Source of the DNA: Malania oleifera
Lineage: Eukaryota; Streptophyta; Magnoliopsida; Santalales; Ximeniaceae
Length of the DNA: 64,000 nucleotides
NCBI RefSeq assembly: GCF_029873635.1
Contig: NC_080425.1
Coordinates: 42,912,890 to 42,976,889 of the forward strand
Reading direction: 5' to 3'
Shown here: positions 9,986-21,804 of the stretch, in pieces
Position numbering within the stretch: position 1 is the stretch's first letter
Layout: the number at the start of each line of letters is the position of its first letter
Translations under genes and position numbers: made by a program
The notes under the pieces: model-generated
Told to the model about the DNA's origin: nothing
The model's database searches: none
Seen by the model: the letters and a program-made list of their open reading frames with translations, nothing else

Positions 9986-11483
9986 GATTAAAAATTTGAT
10001 TTTTATTAATAGAACTCGCGAGCTATCTCATTGATCCAACGGTTGAGATCAATTCTAAGGGTAAGACACTATTTATACTTCATATCTAAACCCTAGTACG
10101 CAAGAAAACCAGAAGAAGATCAACGTAAAGCGTAGAACACATCTTGTTGAAAAGAGAACTATGAAACTTGAGCTGATTGATATACGATTGCCTGCTCTTC
10201 ACTCTACATTCATCTACTTTGGGGAAATCTACTAAGAATATCTAAGTGGAACTCAGTTACTCATCTAGTTCTTCATTCTAGTATTGAGGTTTGATAAATC
10301 ATATTGTTTGGAAAGAGTTAGTTGGATAGAGTTCTTCTTATAAAAGCTGATCTACTTGTTGATATCCATTTTTCATAGAGTATATCATTGCAAAATCTAC
10401 TTTTGAATTCTTGTTAAGAAGTTGATCTTGTGTGTGCATATAGAAAATCATTTCATTAAGAAGATTACCACTTGAGAAGAGCTTTAGGTATTGATTAAAC
10501 TTTTTTGATTCAAGTGAGATTTCATTCAAAGAGTTGATATTTTCAATATAACAAATCTACTTATTTGAAGATCATTTATGTTTGTAACTTTATATATATA
10601 TATATATTGAAGGATAGTTTCTGAAAATCAAATATTAAGTTTGTTGATCTTTGGTATTCTCATCATATAGATATATAGATATATACTTTAAGTCAAATAT
10701 TACCAAGATCACATTGAGATTGAACTCTTGAGAGAAATATTGTTTTGACAAAGTGTGTGTCAAATCTTTGCAATCTTCAAAGCTATTTTTGTATTAAAAG
10801 ATTTAACCTAAGTTTCTCCAAAGTATTGATTCATACAAACATTTTGGGAGATTTGATAAAAAGAGAATTGTGTGTTGAAGCATATCATACATAAACGATT
10901 GTATCGTTTCATACATTCTGAGCTTCAAGTTATATCATATGTTAAATGTATTAGGAATTTGAATTGTACTCACAAGCTTTTGTTTGGAAGCATTTTTGAG
11001 TGTTTTTACAGATTCTATTGTATACACGGTTCAGTGTGTGAACTGGTGTTTGAGGAGAGAGCTGTATCTCTTGTAAGCAGCGGAGTGGAAGGGAGCTTTT
11101 CTTCTTGTAAGCTGTGGATTGTAAGGGAAGCTCTGTCCCAATTTAAGGAGTAGGGATTTTAGTGAAATCCTTAAGTGGTTGTTCAAGGCGAGGACGTAGG
11201 CTGAGTTGGCTGAACCTCGTAAAAACTGCGTTTGTAGCTCTTCCCTTTACTCATTACTTTCTGCACTACATTTAAACTATTCATATTTCATGCATAGGTT
11301 GAATAACATTGCACACAGTTAATTGGGTAATAAGAACTCATTGGTAAATCGAATTTGTTGTTTGTTATAAATCCATAAGATTGGTTTGCTAATTATACAA
11401 GTAGGGATTAAGTGGTAGATAGATTCAAAGAATTTTTAAAATACCCAATTCACCCCTCTCTTGGGATCACACCTAATTCAACA

Positions 11484-12706
11484 TGAAGATTCTTCCATGT
11501 TTTTGGTTCGCTTCATTATATTTTTGATGTCATTCCATGTCGTTTATTACATATTAATGATGTTAGGATGTATTGCTTCCACATTCCTAGAAAAAAAAAA
11601 AATCATGTTTAGGTATAAAAAATTAATGTGTAAAGTAATTTTGGCCTTTTAGGTGGTCAGCCTATTTAGGTAGTCAACTAGTCCTTTGGTTTTTGAAAAA
11701 GTAGTTGTTGGGGCTACTAGGTGGTCAATCGATCCCCTGCAAGTGGTTGACTTTCGAATACCTAGAGTGCATTTTACGAACTTTTATATTGATTTTTTTA
11801 AAAGGATTTTTCATGTTTTTGAGTCTTTAGACTCATTAGAGTATAGTTGGTTAAGTTTGCTTGCTGTTTGGATGGTGGTTTTGTGGTTTTTCCATAAAAA
11901 AACCAAAATTTTCACTTCAAAAAGCAAATTTATTCAAATTTTCTAAAGTCTTGAAGTGTCTTAAAAATATTTCAAACTTCCTTGGATTTGTATATCTATA
12001 ATGTGCTTTTGGATGTTCTCCACGTTTCTAAACATGTTTTCAGGGCAGGTTTATAGTTTTCTAACCAAAAATCCACAAAGTTTTCAAGTTTCTACCAAGG
12101 AAAATCAGTTTTTCAAAGTAGTCACTCGTGAAGTGGCTCGAGGGTGTAAAAGAAGATTTTTAAGTGTTTAAACTTGATTTCAATATATGTTTTATAGACA
12201 ATTCATTGAACAATTGATTTCCTATTTAAAAGATAAAAATTTCTTCAATAAGGTTTCAAGTATATTCAATGATTTTCAAGTGATTTCAAAAAGATTTCTC
12301 AAAAACATTCACCAATTTTTTTTTTCTAAAAATTGCATTAATTGAAAACGTTTTTGGAATTACAAGTGGCTTGATGGAGGATATGTAGGCAATTTACTTC
12401 GGTAGATTTAGCCCCAACCAAAAAACTTCATATTGAAGGGTTTATGTTATTTTCTTTTTTCTTTGTTTATTTTATTGATTTTATTTTTAGGTTTGGTTAA
12501 GGCAAAGGTAGTGGAACTACCATTGGGCTTTCTACCTCTGTATGAATTCCATGAAATCCTTTTTAAATGGGGTAAGGGGTGATCATTTTGCAGTTTCGAA
12601 AAATGGAAGAAAACCAAACCAATAGAGACTGGTCAACGGCTTAATCCTACAAGCCTATTTTTGGGCTATTTTAAATCCTTTCTTCAAAATATCATTTTTA
12701 AAGGGA
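11484..12706. other. Unassigned old repeat-like sequence between elements A-1 and C-1
   Basis: No coding region is recognised. At 11,640-11,760 there are GGTGGTCA/GGTAGTCAACT motifs resembling the LTR palindrome arrays, so part may be a decayed LTR. The stretch near 12,360-12,430 (GGAGGATATGTAGGC) weakly resembles the Tat/Ogre 3' region near 57,970. The 5' boundary of the C-1 LTR could lie within or just after this stretch; I could not place it. Confidence 0.4.
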
Positions 12707-12770
<64 letters not shown>

Positions 12771-12785
12771 TCACTCACTCACTCA
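12707..12785. repeat. AC microsatellite
   Basis: About 30 AC units with one AAAC interruption, followed by a short TCAC run. Confidence 0.97.
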
Positions 12786-12904
12786 AGACCTATTTTTGAA
12801 AACCATGAAAAATAATTTTTAAAAGTCTCATTTAAGTTTTCCAAGATCAAAGGATAAAGTGTTGAAATCAAAGTTTTTGAAAATTCATAAAGTTGTAAGC
12901 TCAG

Positions 12905-13060
12905 GCGACTGACCTTTTTATGCGGACAAAGTTAAGCAAACAGAATCGAGATAGGCAACTGATCACGTAGGCTTAGGTGACTGACTCAGCATTGTGTTTC
13001 AAAAATTTGCTGAACTGTAAAGGCTCAAGCGACTAACCCTCAGGTCACAGTTGACTGATC
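12905..13060 (+). promoter_or_regulatory. U3 palindrome array of C-1 5' LTR
   Basis: Variants of GTCAGGCGACTGAC and CAGTTGACTGA occur about every 25-40 bp. The same motif recurs inside element C-1 at 31,957-32,203. Confidence 0.6.
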
Positions 13061-13644
13061 TTCATATTTTAAAATTTAAATAGCGTTGGAAATTTTCCAA
13101 AATTGATTTCTTGGACTCCAAACTTGGAGAAAACTTGGGAAACACTGCAAGTAACTTGGGGAACACGAATGAATGCTTTATTACTCTGTAAATACATGTT
13201 ATTTTCACAAATCAAAAATAACAATCACAACAATCAAGCAAACACATTGTTCACCTTATTGGTCATATCCTGGTTTTGATAATAACAAATACTCTTTGTA
13301 TTTATTGTCTATCAAGTTTGTGTGCATGTTCATATTAGTTTGATCATTTGATGGCACGTGAAGTCTTGAAGACTGAAGACCCAGAAGATTTATTTTGTAT
13401 TGTAATTTATGTTATGTTTATCTCAGGTCTGTAATATTTTAATATGGTCTATAATAACTGCATCTGCATGCATGATAGGGATGAATGCTCAAAGATTGTA
13501 GATTGGCCTTAGGGATGCCGAATTTTTTTGGGTGTCCTCATAGACCCTAGGTCCTTACAAAAATGCACAAAATAGTCCCCATAATCACTTATAATGTTAG
13601 GGGAACAAATTGAAGTGTAAATGGACTTAATAAGAAAAAATGTG

Positions 13645-14015
13645 AGAGGTCGGGCGACCGAATCCGTTGTGTTCAAAACACTTCAGGTGCCTGAACAGTT
13701 GAGAAGTCAGTGGGTTGACTTGGTTTCAAGTGATTGAACCAAATATGAACGTACTGTCTATAGGCAACCGAACCCCTAAATTGACTTTTTCCACGAACTC
13801 AGCCAATCGAATGTTTACGTTCAAATTGGGCCTCTGGCGACTGAACACACGAGTTCGGTTAACCGAATGTTGGACTGGGCGATCGAACTGCGGAACTTTT
13901 GAGGAATTGCCTCATTCTGCTAACTGAGCCCATTTTCGGGCACCCGAACCTCGAACAACACCTTTTTGCACTGTGTCTGTTTAGGCACTCGAACCTTGGG
14001 TCGGGCACTTGAAAA
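13645..14015 (+). promoter_or_regulatory. U3 palindrome array of solo LTR B1
   Basis: About 11-13 variants of TTCGGGCGACCGAA (arms TTCGG and CCGAA) end about 125 bp upstream of the TATA box at 14,141. Confidence 0.65.
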
Positions 14016-15046
14016 CTCTCGGGTTGTTTATTTTTACCAAGGTAATTAGGGGTTGAAAATAGGTTAAAACTTTAAACTTGTTTTAAATCTTTTATAATAA
14101 TACCCATTAAGTCCCGAACGGTCATAATTTGCCCCTTGCCTATATATACTAGTTCATTTGCAAGGATTAAGTGTGATTAGAAAAAGTGATTAAAATTTGT
14201 TCTCTCAAACTTATATACTCCTTTTGCTACATTCTTTTTTTTTTTTTTTTTCAAGTATATACTTTCATTACACTCTTTCATATTTACTAGAAAACATATT
14301 TTTGAAATGGAGTGTATTTGATTTATTTCCTTCTCTTGCAAATTAATTGCGAGATTAAAGGGAGTTTGTTTGTGCTCATTGTATACATCTTTATAGATCA
14401 TTTTCTAGGCATAGACTCTCACATACTCACATGTTTTTGAAAAAATATTTTTAAGAGTTCTTGCTTATTGATCTTTACCATAATATTTCATATATAAATA
14501 TTTGATTAGGAAGATCTGATTTTTAGCTTGCTAGTCTTGGCATTCGTATTGCAAGACTTGAAAGCTTGCACGGTTTTATTTGATAAATCTTTTGCAAGCT
14601 TAAGCCCTAAGTATCTGTTGTGATTATATTTGATAAAATATTTATGTGATAGTTGATTAGGGTTTTTGAGGTATCTTGAATATTCACTTGTTGAATACTT
14701 TATCTTGAATTAAATTTCAAGATCTCATTTGAGCATAAATCCATATCATCTGTGAGTGCATACTTTGGACTATATTGTTGTACAAATCTGCTTATATTAG
14801 AAGCACTTTTATTTGTACAAAAAGTTTATTGGTTGTAATTCCAGGCATGGCCTGAGGGGGTTTGATCTAGCCCAGAAGGATCAGGTTGGGGTCAGCCCTG
14901 TGAATTTGACTTAGGGCCTTCTCCACCTGCAAGGAGAATTTGTAAAGGTTGAGGTTAGCCCTGTGTTAATTTGACCTGGTTGTAATCGGTGCCGCTCCAC
15001 CCGTTAAGTGAGCATTAGTGGAATCCTTAGGCTTGCGAGTTAGAGG

Positions 15047-15077
15047 TGGGGACGTAGGCAGTATTGGCCGAATCCCG
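15047..15077 (+). promoter_or_regulatory. U5 stem-loop box of solo LTR B1
   Basis: Arms TGGGG and TCCCG around ACGTAGGC...GGCCGAA. Compared with family A (CGAGG/CCTCG) the middle A-U pair is G-C, a compensatory change, with G-U pairs at the stem ends. Confidence 0.5.
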
Positions 15078-15712
15078 ATAACATATCGTGCATGTACTTT
15101 TTATTTTTCGCAGTTTATATTCCACACTTTCATTTTCAGCACATGTATGTATTTTGTTTAATTCATTATATGTCGTACATGTGTTAATTGGGTTTATGAT
15201 TAAATAGAAAGACCCTAAGTTTGTGTAATACTGTTGCTAGATTGGTTGACCTAGGGATAAATTTTGTAAATACCCAATTCACCCCCCATCTTGGGAATAC
15301 ACCAAAGCTAACACACATCTTGAGAATTTGAAATTCTTAGCTGAAAATATTTTCTGAAGTTCTTGTTGTGCTTGTGCTGATTCAACTCACGGTTTTTAAT
15401 TGTTTCCACTGAGATTTTAAAATCAAATTAGAACCATGGTGATATTTATTTGAGCTTCATTCATTTATATTGTTTATTGTTGAAGAATCTTGTCTTTTAA
15501 TTGTACAAATATGCTCTAACTAAGAGTTTCTCTTGCACGAACCAAAGTTGTTCTTGTTTCTTGTTTTCTTGATGATTCAGGATTGTTGGATCGTTGCCTA
15601 GAAAGAAGGGGTATTCTTGTCATAGATGGATCTTCACCTCATAAGGAGAGAGGTTGTAACTTTGCCTAGTAAAAAAGTTAGAAAGGAAAATCCTCATAGC
15701 AGTTGCTTGGGG

Positions 15713-15741
15713 CAAGGATGTAGGCTGCTGGCCGAACCTTG
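15713..15741 (+). promoter_or_regulatory. U5 stem-loop box of C-1 5' LTR
   Basis: Arms CAAGG and CCTTG pair perfectly. Compared with the family A arms CGAGG and CCTCG, both sides of one pair changed (G-C to A-U). Loop has ATGTAGGC and GGCCGAA. Confidence 0.55.
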
Positions 15742-16294
15742 TAAAAATCTGGTCTACAACTCTTCTTCCCTAATCTCTTTAATTTACTACAAGTATATAA
15801 CTAGTGTGTATGATTATTAAATACTTGTTGCATATTGGAGGCTACTGTAATACTAAGTGTCGTTCATATTTGAAATGAGCACATTATCGTATTGATTGTT
15901 GGTTGGTTTAAGTTAAGAAGTAATATTGAATACTGATTTTGCATATCACAAGCTGAAGTTGATTTTTGTTAAATTAATCAAAGGAAAGTTTAAGGCTTTA
16001 CAAAATCAAATCTTTGAATTGTAACTATCCATTGTTTAAGAAAAATCTGATTTTGAATAATTGAAACTCTGAGATTTTAATCAAGCTGGTCTTTAACATC
16101 ATAAAATATCAAACTTGGATTGATTGTTGACTAAACTTCAAAGGATTGTTGATCAATATTATTTTGATTATGTGATTGCTAAATATCAATTTGCTGGGTT
16201 AATACTTAACAAAGAAATTTGTAAAATAAAGTTATAAAGAAATTTTAAAAACCCAATTGACCCCCCCTTTTGGGAATATACCTAAATTCTCAAT

Positions 16295-16306
16295 TTGTAT
16301 CAGAGC
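16295..16306 (+). other. Primer-binding site of element C-1 (one mismatch)
   Basis: TTGTATCAGAGC matches the plant copia TGGTATCAGAGC site except for G to T at the second base. It lies two bases after the LTR end at 16,292. Confidence 0.85.
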
Positions 16307-16352
16307 TCTAGGTTGTAGTAGATCTTAATCTAGAAGTTACATAAATATTCCT

Positions 16353-16565
16353 ATAGCACACCTAGGTGTTTCTCCCTTTGCCAAGGGCCAATCCTCTTCT
16401 AGACTACCTATCTTCTGCGGTGTTAATTACACATTCTGGAAATAGCGAATGAGAATCTATTTGCAAACCATGGATTGGAAAGCTTGGAAAGTAGTCACAC
16501 ATGGTCACATCATCCCCACTAAAACAATAGATAATAAAGAAATACCTAAGGAAGAAAAAGAGATG
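16353..16565 (+). pseudogene. gag: gag of element C-1, first segment
   Basis: It matches the N-terminus of the A-1 and A-2 gags (SPFAKG...PIFCGVNYTFW). The start codon position reads ATA, not ATG, and an in-frame TAG follows the TFWK motif. The frame ends KEEKEM at 16,565 and resumes exactly at 23,261 after the Athila-like insertion; the AGATG target duplication contains this ATG. Confidence 0.88.
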
Positions 16566-17432
16566 TGATTACGCACTTAAATTGTGTAATTAGGTGTTTT
16601 AATTCATGCATTACGAATTATATTTTTAATTAAATGCTTAATTACTCTAAATATTTTAACATTGTGTTCTATTTATATTATATGGGTTTTATTGAGTAAT
16701 TTATGAATTTTTGGTATTTTTTTATTGCAAGACAACTATTGGAAGCTAAAAATCAATGGTACTTCGTAATTTGTGCGTAACTCTCTCATATGACCTCCGA
16801 TTTTGATGATTCAAGAAGATATAGAAATATAAGAAAATACTCTACAATTTTAATGTTTTGAATTTTGAGAAATACTGATTGCATCAAGGCCAAAATCAGA
16901 CGTGAAGTTACCATACACTGTTTTTATGGACTATTTCGACAATACTCCGTAATCGGGACGTAACTTTCTCGTCTGAGTTCCGATTGAGACGATTCAAAAA
17001 TTTGAAGAAAGATAAGGAAATTATATATGACTTTAATGTTTCAAGATTTGAGAGATACAGACTTTAGGAATGTTGAAATCAAACTTGAAAGTGGAAGGCA
17101 GACCAGGTGCTTTTGAAAAAAGAAAAGAAAATAAAAGAAAATAATAATAAAAAAAATAAAAAAATGATGTGACCCACCTATGCAGCCGGGTCCTCTTAGT
17201 GGGTGTGGGTGATGCGTTGGGTGAGGCAAAGAAAGGAAAGAAAGAAAAGAGAAAAGAAAGGAAAAAAGGAAACGGTTGGAAAAGTCAAGGGAGAAAGGAG
17301 GGTATAGGTTTTGGTAGGGTTTTTATTTATTTTTATTTTTTTGTGTTTTTCATTCACACAATAGCAAGCAGGAGGCGTGGGGGCTGTTGCACGGCTGCAA
17401 CTCCTCCACAACCAACCAGTTTTTTTTTCTTG

Positions 17433-17464
<32 letters not shown>

Positions 17465-17614
17465 TCCCTTACTCTCTCATGTCTCTATTTCTTTGAACTT
17501 TGTTAAAATTAAATTTATTGTTAAGTTTTTAATTTATTCAAAGTTTGGATTAAATTTTTGTTTAAAAATAGTTTGTTTAGTTTAAGAACTTTTTTTTACA
17601 AGATAAATTTCTGT

Positions 17615-17646
<32 letters not shown>

Positions 17647-18131
17647 TGCATTTAAATTCTTGTTTGAGCATTATTATTGTTAATTTCAATTTGTCTTCTT
17701 ATTTAAAGTTTTTATAGGGATTTAATTATTTTCTTGGGTGTTTTTATTATTAAAGTTGGTGTTTTTATTTAGAGTGTATTCTTGCTTGCGTTTACATTTA
17801 AAGTTAATATTTTTATTTAGTTGGATGATTGCAGGGTTTACTTATGACGTTATTTCGGTATTTAAATCTTGTAATTAAACAGTTATTTTTTGTGTGTTTA
17901 ATTTTTAGTTAGCCTTTAAATTTCATCGCAAAATCTCAAAAATCCTAGGAAATCAAATCTGAATTGTGTTCAGTAACCTTTTTGTTTTTCTATTTTTTGA
18001 TTGGAATTACGTAAAATTCGGAATTAAACTGCATTTCCTGAGGAGACGATCTGACTTTTGAGCTAATTATTACACGATTGAACTCCTATACTTGAGATAG
18101 CTTTCAAGTTGCTCATTTTTAGAGTGAGTTA
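16566..18131 (+). mobile_element. 5' LTR of the Athila-like element
   Basis: Starts TGATTACGC and ends GTGAGTTA (CA changed to TA). It matches 21,805-23,258 along its length; differences include longer CT microsatellites here (17,430-17,462 and 17,620-17,646). Both LTRs contain two copies of a segment with ATTTTGATGATT or GAGACGATTCAAA followed by a short poly-purine run. Confidence 0.93.
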
Positions 18132-18137
18132 AGTTTT

Positions 18138-18155
18138 TGGCGCCGTTGCTAGGGA
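18138..18155 (+). other. Primer-binding site of the Athila-like element
   Basis: TGGCGCCGTTGCTAGGGA closely matches the TGGCGCCGTTGCCGGGGA site typical of plant Athila elements (tRNA-Asp type), six bases after the LTR end. Confidence 0.9.
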
Positions 18156-18263
18156 AAGTCATTTTTAGTTTCAAATTAGTGTTTTTCCTGTTATTTTAAA
18201 TTTTCTCATGAAAAAGAAAAATAAAAAAAAAAGAAAAAAAAAATTAAGTTTTGAAAAAAAAAT

Positions 18264-19331
18264 ATGGTTGCACCTGCACCACGCATGCTTATGGATTTTT
18301 TTGTAGCCCATACGAACCACACAATCATCTTGCATCATATTGCCTGAGAATCCATAGAACTTTAACATTAAGTCTGGAATGATATCTGTGCCTCAATTTT
18401 ATAGGATGGAGTGTGAAAATCCGTATCAACATTTAATTGATTTTGAGTTTGCATGTGTTACATTCATAGATGGGGCTGCTACTAATTAGGAAATTAGATT
18501 GTGTCTATTTCCTTTTTCATTGAAAGACAAGGGTAAGACGTGGTTTAATTCTCTCAGGCCTAATCTACATAAATTTTTTCTGTTAAAGAGAACTCAATTT
18601 TTGCAGGAACAAATCAGTCTATTCATGCAAGGAGTTGATGAGACATTTCATGAAAGCTGAGAGAGATTTAGAGGTCTAATTAACATGTTTCCTCACCATG
18701 GATTTGAATCATGGCACCTAGTCAACTATTTCTACACTGTGTTGACTCTTAAATTGAAATAGTTCGTTCATACTATGTGTTCAAGATATTTCTTTGATAA
18801 GGAGCCTGATGAGGCATTGAATTTTCTGGATTATTGCTGACTATGCCCAACAATGGAACATTAGGATTGACAGAAGACCAATTGTAGCTCAACCATTGAG
18901 AGCAGTACATGGTGGAGAGTGTATGAACTGAAAGATGATTTTTGTGTTGAGGCACGTTTGGCTGAACTCACCAGAAGAGTGGAGGATATGAAGATGGAAA
19001 AGGAGAATAGTACAGAGCAACTTTGGAATCAACCTTCTCAGTCCTATGCACCCCCTTATTAGTTGTCATATCACGAGGCTGCCTTTCAGCATCAGTATCA
19101 GCCACAACAAATCTCTCAGAGCTATGCACCTTCAGGATTTCAATCTAATGCAGCACCTACTCCACCGGAGAAGTCTCTTGAGGATGCCTTTCAGCAGTTC
19201 ATGCAAATTCAAGTCACAACTAACAATCAGTACACTCAGGCTATAAATGAATTGCAGGACACCATTAATGAGATGAGCATGCAGTTGAATATCTTAGAAA
19301 AAAAGGAAATTTTCGATAGAACCTGAGCCTA
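18264..19331 (+). pseudogene. gag: gag remnant of the Athila-like element
   Basis: The start near 18,264 (MVAPAPRMLMDFF) resembles Athila Gag N-termini. The conserved retrotransposon gag core is readable at 18,380-18,770: ENPYQHLIDF, LFPFSLKDKGKTWFNSL, then FHES.ERFRGLINMFPHHGFESW. A Gln/Pro-rich stretch and a short coiled segment (QDTINEMSMQLNILEKK) follow. Many stops and shifts are present. No zinc knuckle is seen. Confidence 0.8.
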
Positions 19332-19348
19332 ATCCTCAAGAATACCAA

Positions 19349-20066
19349 CACCAATAGCAATAAATATATAATATTTCTCTTGAGACAACGGAGGCCGTTA
19401 TTACTTTGAGAAGCGGAAAAGAAGTTTCCCAACATGAGATGCTCATCGACAGAACAACAATTGTCCCGACACTTGAAGTTACAACAGAGATAGATGAGGT
19501 CAAAGAAAAATTAGAGGAAGCGAGCCCAGAATTGAAGAAGTCAGTTAACGTGGAGACCGAGACCAGTAAGGAGTACCAACCTGTGGTACCTTACCCTCAG
19601 AGATTGACAGCCGTGGAACGATCATTCCTTACTGGGGTAAATGTCAAGGAGTGCAATGCCGAAACAAATCCTCGCAGTGGTACGATGATGGGTACACTCG
19701 ATAAATAGGGTGAGTAGAATGGTAAATGTTTAATTTTCAAGGAACCAGGTAAAAAATTTAATGTTGATGCTTCTGAAGAACCAAAAGCAACTGCTCTAAT
19801 AACTTTGCCTCAAATACCGGTTCTTAAAGAAGTGAATTTTCTAGAAAATATACTAAATAAAGATCTTTTCTTGTTAAAACAAGGAAGAAAGTACACATGT
19901 TTTTTCTGGTACCTTAGAATGTATTGATTTATTTGAGGCTAACTTTTGTGTAGGTAACAAGATAGATTCATTGTGGCAACTCAAATTTGGAGACTCGCCA
20001 GTTCAATTTATAAACCTGCACCCACTAGATGAAATTCCTCTAGAGCCTTTGCCAGATAGACTGTGA
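19349..20066 (+). pseudogene. Gag-protease linker remnant of the Athila-like element
   Basis: TTEAVITLRSGKEV followed by VVPYPQRL is the signature after Gag in Athila polyproteins. Only a short acidic tail (KEPGKKFNVDA...) follows before several stops; no protease active site is seen. This is the last coding trace before the 3' LTR. Confidence 0.7.
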
Positions 20067-21804
20067 TGTTTTTTTTTTTTCCTTTCTTTTCATTTTGTTT
20101 TACCTTGTTTTATTTTTAGTTAGTCTTCAGGTACATTTTTCCTTAGTTACAGTTTTTATTTTCCCTTACTTCTCCACCCAGGTACGCTATACTTTCCCTA
20201 TGCTTTCACATTGAGGACAATGTTCCACTTTAGTTGGGGGGGATGAGAAAATACATTGAGATTTTTTTTTTGAATATGGATGATTAAGCCATGATTAATA
20301 CTGACTTATAACCTTTACATACTTGCATATAACCTAGGAGTTACACACTTAAGCTATATAGTGGGTTTTTTATGTGTAATTTCTCTTTATATGACTAATC
20401 TAGGAATTGTAACTCTATGTAGGTTGACTAGTAGTTCATTCGTGTTAATCTAGTTATATAAACTCTTATATTTACATGGTATATCATGAGGCTGAAAATA
20501 CACATTCACGTGACTTGTAGCACTTAGGGTTCCTTGTGAGAATTGAGAGAGCGCCCGTGGCGACTATGACACCTTGTGAGGTACTATTGAGCAATTTATC
20601 GTTCTTTTGAGTTTTTGACGTTAGCTTAGAGTTCATGAAACTCAACTTTCCCTTATTTTCTAGATACTCTTTGTACACTAGTCCCTTTTTCTGACTTGCT
20701 AGCCTAGAGGTGACATCTAGTGGGGAGATAGAAACCTAGGTCTTGTAGCCTACTCAAGATATGAAGGCTGAGCCACCCCTAGAAATAGACTTAGTTCATA
20801 AACTACTGTTCGAGCTTAATTCCATTTGGTGGTATAAAGACAATGAAAGAAGTGTAATGATTGTCCTAATTGACAATGAAAAGAAAGAAATTGAAAAATG
20901 GGAAGAAGGAAGAAAAAGAAATAGAAATGCACATGAATGAAGTGAAAGATTAATACCTACTCCACACAAATACCACAAAAATTCAAGGACACAACACATG
21001 TTATCTACATATGAAGAATTTTCAACCACCTAATGCCTCAGATGTACTCAAGCTTGGTTGGTGAATAAGTTGATTTAGGGTGGTCTTGGTTGGATATGGC
21101 AAGTAGGTGAGAAGATGCTAGGGTGAAGGACTCGACACCTCACAAATAGGTTGGATCATTTTTAGACTAGTCCACTCCATACATTTAGTGTTTGTTCCTT
21201 GTAATATGTGGGATGTTTGATCGTGACACTCTTCCTCACATATGATGAGTAAACCCATTCTTTTTGAGTGTTTTTGAGGGTATACTAGTTAGGCCGAGTC
21301 AAAACGACCATTCTGTACGTGTCCACTGGTATCCTGGGTGTAACGAGTCATACACATTACACATACCTCGATATTTCACCTATTTATACTCGAATTTATA
21401 TGACTACATTAATTCTGAATTGTATTGCTATTTAACTTCATGTGAGTATACTGTTCTTAACGGCTATATAATGATAAAACTTGCATGAATGACTTGTTTC
21501 AGAATTGCGTGAATTGTGTATGAGCTTGTGTGTAATCTGGTGATATTCACGCATGTGAAATGGTATATTCGTGTTGCATGTACATTCATTTAATATTCAT
21601 TGGAATTGGTGTTTGTGGGTGTCGCCCTGGAAACCCTCACGAGACTACAACTCGTCCACTAGGATCAACCTAGGGGTTTAAAGCCTTGTTGCATTTGGTA
21701 AATGCAACCGTGCTTTTTGCGAAAGAGGAGGTAGATAGGATTTGGTAGTTTTCTTAGTTTTTTTCTTATTTTCTAGGGACCAACAAAACTTTAGTTGGGG
21801 GGTG
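20067..21804 (+). other. Long non-coding 3' region of the Athila-like element
   Basis: No protein-coding signal is recognised. It has the CATTGAGGACAATGTT...TTAGTTGGGGGG stretch (20,208-20,240) typical of the region after pol in Athila elements, and a second purine tract before the 3' LTR. The segment 21,606-21,665 (GGAAACCCTCACGAGACT) recurs at 43,937-43,995. Confidence 0.7.

Larger units (their letters stand above)
7126..11483 (+). mobile_element. 3' LTR of copia element A-1, interrupted by gypsy solo LTR G1
   Basis: The LTR starts TGTTGA and ends TCAACA, a perfect 6-bp terminal inverted repeat. Removing G1 and one copy of its duplicated target leaves about 2,220 bp, close to the 2,277 bp of the A-2 LTR at 38,059. 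The palindrome array lies at 9,716-9,985, TATTTATA at 10,070-10,077 and the U5 hairpin at 11,189-11,219. The right arm closely matches 1-1,666. Confidence 0.93.
13248..15313 (+). mobile_element. Solo LTR B1 (copia family B)
   Basis: A 2,066-bp LTR begins TGTTCACC, ends CTAACA and is flanked by CACAT at 13,243-13,247 and 15,314-15,318. It interrupts the C-1 5' LTR. It shares its start, the GGCATGGCC..GGGGG box, the ACGTAGGC U5 box and its end with B2 and B3. The TATATATA box is at 14,141-14,148, with the palindrome array upstream. No coding region, so it is a recombination product of a full element. Confidence 0.94.
12786..16292 (+). mobile_element. 5' LTR of copia element C-1, interrupted by solo LTR B1 (left boundary uncertain)
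   Basis: The right arm (15,319-16,292) carries the U5 hairpin (15,713-15,741), a C7 tract between CCCAATTG and TTTTGGGA, and ends TTCTCA just before a primer site. The left arm (to 13,247) carries the family C palindrome array (12,905-13,060) and the ACTTGGGGAACAC segment also seen near 35,660-35,690. Other family C LTRs measure about 2,150-2,300 bp, so the true start should be near 11.9-12.3 kb unless this LTR is truncated; I found no clear start. Confidence 0.75.

Noticed and set aside
17169..17585. 138-codon frame with Lys/Glu and Leu/Ser runs
   Set aside because: It lies within the Athila-like LTR and is driven by purine and CT repeats.
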